Part shown: positions 61,394-64,000 of the stretch, piece by piece | Layout of the letters: every line of letters begins with the position of its first letter | Numbering within the stretch: the first letter of the stretch is position 1 | From: DASXQK01 sp963724385 | GTDB lineage: Bacteria; Pseudomonadota; Alphaproteobacteria; Dongiales; Dongiaceae | Reading direction: 5' to 3' | Length of the DNA stretch: 64,000 nucleotides | Assembly (NCBI GenBank): GCA_963724385.1 | Contig: CAVRUJ010000002.1 | Span: 1,736,001 to 1,800,000 of the forward strand | Notes under the pieces: generated by a model | Seen by the model: the letters and a program-made list of their open reading frames with translations, nothing else | The model's database searches: none | Told to the model about the DNA's origin: nothing | Translations under genes and position numbers: made by a program

Positions 61394-62137
61394 TCAGCTC
61401 GCCACCTGCGACAGGTCGGTCTGCAGCTGGGCGAGGTTGAAGCCGGGCGCAAAGCCGGACTTCGTCGCTTCCTGGGGCAGGATGGCATAGGCCTCGTCGA
61501 CGCATTCGTCCCACCAGGCCCAGGTCCCCTGCTGGGTGTTGCCCCAGGTGAGCACGGTGACGCCAGCCTGGTCATAGGCCACGGCATAGACCGCATGCCC
61601 GTCGTTGGTGAGCGTCCCTGGCGTCCAGGGCCGACGGGCGTCGAAATCCGCAATCGCGTTCTGCTGAACCTGGAAGCCCAGATAGACGCCGCCGAAGAGC
61701 TGGATCGCCTGCTCGACGTGGGTGTGGTTCTTGGGATCGATGCTGACATAGGCGAGGATCTTGTCGCCGTCGACGCTGTTCTGGCGCCAGTAGTTCAGCA
61801 CGTCGAATTCGTTGAGGCCCGTGTCCTGGCCGCCGGTCAGGTGGAAGTAGAGCTTGACCACGGCCGGCTTGGACATGATGACCGCCTTCTTGGCGATCAG
61901 CCCGCGATAGACGGTGATGGCATGGGCGACGCCGGCGATGGTGCAGTCACCCAGGCTGTCGTTGCCGTCGAGCGGGAACAGTTTGGTCGGATCCGACTGC
62001 TTCAGGTCGGCGTAGACCTGGGTCAGCACATTATAGGCCGGCGGCGGCGCGGCGGCGCCGGGCGCCAGATAATCCTTGAAGCGAAGGGTGCGATAGTCGC
62101 GCTTCGGGGGATGCTTTCCGAACCTGTAGCCGGGCAT
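61394..62137 (-). CDS. Papain-like (C1-type) cysteine peptidase-fold protein
   Basis: The 247-residue protein has a C1-type catalytic arrangement: cysteine in NDSLGDCTIAGVAHA, histidine in NDGHAVYAVAYDQ and a probable asparagine in TWGNTQQGTWAWW. There is no signal peptide and no propeptide-like region of normal length. Similar proteins of unknown role occur in bacteria and phages. The ATG at 62137 (MPGYRFGKH) follows a GGGAG sequence. It lies between intact queC and the queC remnant. Confidence 0.7.
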   Translation of the reverse strand: MPGYRFGKHPPKRDYRTLRFKDYLAPGAAAPPPAYNVLTQVYADLKQSDPTKLFPLDGNDSLGDCTIAGVAHAITVYRGLIAKKAVIMSKPAVVKLYFHLTGGQDTGLNEFDVLNYWRQNSVDGDKILAYVSIDPKNHTHVEQAIQLFGGVYLGFQVQQNAIADFDARRPWTPGTLTNDGHAVYAVAYDQAGVTVLTWGNTQQGTWAWWDECVDEAYAILPQEATKSGFAPGFNLAQLQTDLSQVAS

Positions 62138-62198
62138 GGCATGGCGCTCCCTTGTTTGTGCGAGGCCTCCATGCTTCGCCTGAAACGTTAGCGCTTGG

Positions 62199-62948
62199 TC
62201 ATGACCCTGGGCTGCCGGCGGGCCCGACATAGCGCTCATACCCCCGCCGTCGCAGCTCGCAGGCCGGACACTCCCCGCAGCCATAGCCCCATTCATACCG
62301 CCGGCTGCGGTCGCCGAGGTAGCAGCTGTGCGTCTCCTCCTGCACGAATTCGACCAGCGCTTGCCCGCCGAGCTCCTCGGCCAGCTTCCAGGTGCCGGCC
62401 TTGTCGACCCACATGAGCGGCGTGTGGAGGACGAACCGGCGCGCCATGCCGAGGTTGAGCGTCACCTGCAGGGCCTTCAGCGTATCGTCGCGGCAATCGG
62501 GATAGCCGGAATAGTCGGTCTCGCACATGCCGCCGACGAGATGCCGGTGGCCGCGCCGGTAGGCGAGCGCGCCCGCCAGTGTGAAGAACAGGAGGTTGCG
62601 GCCGGGCACGAAGGTGTCGGGCAGGCCGTCGGCCCGGAAGCGGATCGCGGCCTCGCGCGTCAGCGAGGTTTCGGAGATCCGGCCGAGAACGGCGAGGTCG
62701 AGGACCTGGTCCGCGCCCAGGCGGGTGCGCCAGCGGGGGAAGCGCTCGGGCAGCAGGCGGCGGATCTGCTCGCGGCAGGCGAGCTCGACCGCGTGGCGCT
62801 GGCCGTAGTCGAAGCCGATGGTCTCGACATGGGCGAAACGCTCGAGCGCCCAGGCGAGGCAGACGGTCGAATCCTGGCCGCCGGAGAAGAGGACGATTGC
62901 GGATTCCGGGGCGGACTGCGGGGCGGGTTCGGGAGCGGTGGCGGGCAT
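62199..62948 (-). CDS. queC: 7-cyano-7-deazaguanine synthase QueC
   Basis: The 249-residue protein makes preQ0 from 7-carboxy-7-deazaguanine with ATP and ammonia, for queuosine. It has the PP-loop LFSGGQDSTVCLAWAL, FDYGQRHAVEL, FVPGRNLLFFTLAGALA, GGMCETDYSGYPDCRD, and the zinc-binding cysteines of SCYLGD and YGCGECPACELRRRGY. The length is normal apart from a proline-rich N-terminal extension. Other queuosine genes are not in the window. A damaged copy of its 3' half lies at 61018–61370. Confidence 0.95.
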   Translation of the reverse strand: MPATAPEPAPQSAPESAIVLFSGGQDSTVCLAWALERFAHVETIGFDYGQRHAVELACREQIRRLLPERFPRWRTRLGADQVLDLAVLGRISETSLTREAAIRFRADGLPDTFVPGRNLLFFTLAGALAYRRGHRHLVGGMCETDYSGYPDCRDDTLKALQVTLNLGMARRFVLHTPLMWVDKAGTWKLAEELGGQALVEFVQEETHSCYLGDRSRRYEWGYGCGECPACELRRRGYERYVGPAGSPGS

Positions 62949-62978
62949 GGCGGGAGTCCCTGGGGCCTAGCGTCTGAT

Positions 62979-63005
62979 CGCCTCAAGTTGAATCAACTTG
63001 AGGCG
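62979..63005. repeat. Perfect inverted repeat upstream of queC
   Basis: Twelve-base arms CGCCTCAAGTTG/CAACTTGAGGCG separated by AAT. It lies 30 bases before the queC start, in the divergent queC–yccF interval. It could be an operator or part of an intergenic repeat. Confidence 0.75.
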
Positions 63006-63030
63006 TGAATCAGCCGCTAATTCAAATAAG

Positions 63031-63082
63031 TAGAGTGAGATTCACGGTTCAGGTTGAAGCAACCTGAACCGATCTCACTCTA
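63031..63082. repeat. Nested inverted repeat, 52 bp
   Basis: Outer arms TAGAGTGAGAT/ATCTCACTCTA (11 bp, perfect) enclose inner arms CGGTTCAGGTTG/CAACCTGAACCG (12 bp, perfect) with loop AAG and a three-base TCA bulge on the left side only. As RNA or cruciform it would form one long hairpin. It is probably a dispersed palindromic element. Confidence 0.75.
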
Positions 63083-63112
63083 GGAAGCGGCGGGCATCAT
63101 AGCGGGCGCGGC

Positions 63113-63240
63113 GAAGGATGGAGCCCCGCCTGCGCGGGGGTGACGAAGGGGTAAGAGCGAGCGCGGATGGCGGAAAGGTGGCGTGGTTGCCCCACCCCCA
63201 CCCGGCGCTTCGCGCCGACCGCCCCCCTCAAGGGGGCGGT
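63113..63240. repeat. Intergenic hairpin cluster, related to the dispersed palindromic repeat
   Basis: It contains GGAGCCCCGCCTGCGCGGGG followed by GTGACGAAG, similar to the right half of the repeat at 28584. Further on are hairpins GGCGC-TTC-GCGCC and ACCGCCCCC/GGGGGCGGT (63218–63240). Nothing in the stretch looks coding. Confidence 0.55.
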
Positions 63241-63298
63241 AAAGAGCTAAGCGGCGATGCTCGCCCTCTTTCCGGGCAGGGGCTAGGATGAGCGGGCG

Positions 63299-63754
63299 AT
63301 GACGACGGCGCTCAACCTGCTCTGGCTCATCTGCGGCGGGCTGCTCATGGGGGTCGGCTGGCTCCTGGCCTCGCTCCTGATGTTCGTCTCCATCGTCGGC
63401 ATCCCCTGGGGCCGGGCAGCGTTCAACATCGCCATCTTCACCTTCCTGCCCTTCGGCCATGAGGCGATCGACCGCTACACCCTGACCGGCGAGGAGGACA
63501 TCGGCACCAGCGAGCTGGGCACGCTCGGCAACATCGTCTGGTTCCTGCTGGCGGGGCTGTGGCTCGCCCTCGGCCACGTCTTCGTCGGCATTGCCTGCTT
63601 CCTCACCATCATCGGCATCCCCTTCGGCATCGCCCATTTCAAGCTGGCGGGGATATCGCTGGCGCCGATCGGCAAGGAGATCGTGCCGACGGAAGTGGCC
63701 GAGGAGGCGCGCCGGCGCCGGGCGGCGGATTACCTGGACGATCGAGCCGCATAG
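63299..63754 (+). CDS. YccF domain inner-membrane protein
   Basis: The 151-residue protein has two YccF domains, each with a hydrophobic helix and the motif FVSIVGIPWGRAAFNIA / FLTIIGIPFGIAHFKLA, and four predicted membrane segments. The function of YccF is unknown. It is divergent from queC with a repeat-rich 350-base interval between. Confidence 0.9.
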   Translation: MTTALNLLWLICGGLLMGVGWLLASLLMFVSIVGIPWGRAAFNIAIFTFLPFGHEAIDRYTLTGEEDIGTSELGTLGNIVWFLLAGLWLALGHVFVGIACFLTIIGIPFGIAHFKLAGISLAPIGKEIVPTEVAEEARRRRAADYLDDRAA

Positions 63755-63980
63755 CGGTGAGATGCCGGCAGGACGGGGGCGCGGCGTAGACGCGGATCGA
63801 TCGCGGCAGGGCGAGGGCACAGGCCGCAAGCGGCTGCTTCACCAGTCGTTAACGGAACCGCACGCATCATTGTCGCTTGCGCGGGACGAGACTTCATCGC
63901 GCAACGCGGGCTCGACCGAGCCGCCAGGCCAGCGGGCCCCAGGACAAGCCTCGAACATACAGGGAAGGGAGCGCTCAACC

Positions 63981-64000
63981 ATGCCCGACAAGGAACTGCC
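63981..64000 (+). CDS. Start of a gene cut by the window end
   Basis: An ATG preceded by GGGAAGGGAG (Shine-Dalgarno-like) opens a frame reading M-P-D-K-E-L before the window ends. The preceding 226 bases hold no other gene. Too short to identify. Confidence 0.35.

Overview
The window is high-GC DNA from an alphaproteobacterium, most likely Rhodospirillales-like. The evidence is a 180-kDa-class NAD-glutamate dehydrogenase, the hemC / hemD-mitofilin / hemY block, the htpX–DUF1674–rsmB–rpe–heparinase neighbourhood, HspQ, and YciI/EVE genes beside tsaD. The lineage is inferred from gene content only.

Layout. 1–5 kb: a frameshifted epimerase, hspQ, a decayed 5' fragment of an FMN/FAD oxidoreductase gene, a frameshifted GT22 mannosyltransferase, then the intact oxidoreductase. 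5–17 kb: NAD-GDH, an SMP-30 lactonase, purH, and a polysaccharide module (CapD/WbpM-like and WecA/WbpL-like membrane proteins, UDP-sugar dehydrogenase). 17–24 kb: housekeeping genes (heparinase II/III-like, rpe, rsmB, htpX, SdhAF4-like, Rieske, EVE, YciI, tsaD). 24–28.5 kb: hemC, a hemD fused to a Mic60/mitofilin-like membrane protein, and hemY. A tRNA-Thr(CGT) follows at 28.7 kb. 28.8–32.8 kb: a UvrD-type helicase and a ThDP enzyme.

33–41 kb is a patchy accessory region with a Rap1a-like protein, a methyltransferase, small membrane proteins, a sugar-epimerase/glycosyltransferase-like trio and a porin-like OMP. It also holds remnants of neighbouring genes. 40–48 kb carries metabolic genes: a three-repeat RidA-like protein, a Rieske oxygenase, an M81 peptidase-like protein, DUF1989, an aspartoacylase-like deacylase and a Baeyer-Villiger-type monooxygenase. 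48.5–54.8 kb encodes a 1,482-residue TPS-type haemagglutinin-like adhesin, two overlapping MNT nucleotidyltransferases and two Tyr/Pro-rich secreted proteins. 54.9–60.7 kb is a compact four-gene operon of m5C DNA methyltransferase, NurA-domain nuclease, HerA-like ATPase and Vsr endonuclease, a candidate restriction/defence system. 61–64 kb has a queC remnant, a papain-like protein, intact queC, large palindromes and a YccF protein.

The two most interesting points are the MTase–NurA–HerA–Vsr operon and a recurrent architecture in which a decayed partial copy of a gene is separated from the intact copy by unrelated 'cargo' genes. This is seen for the oxidoreductase, the 35-kb lipoprotein, RidA, the ThDP enzyme and queC. 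The RidA and ThDP remnants abut at 39,060 and are best explained as the junction of an old tandem duplication of a divergent ThDP-enzyme/RidA pair.
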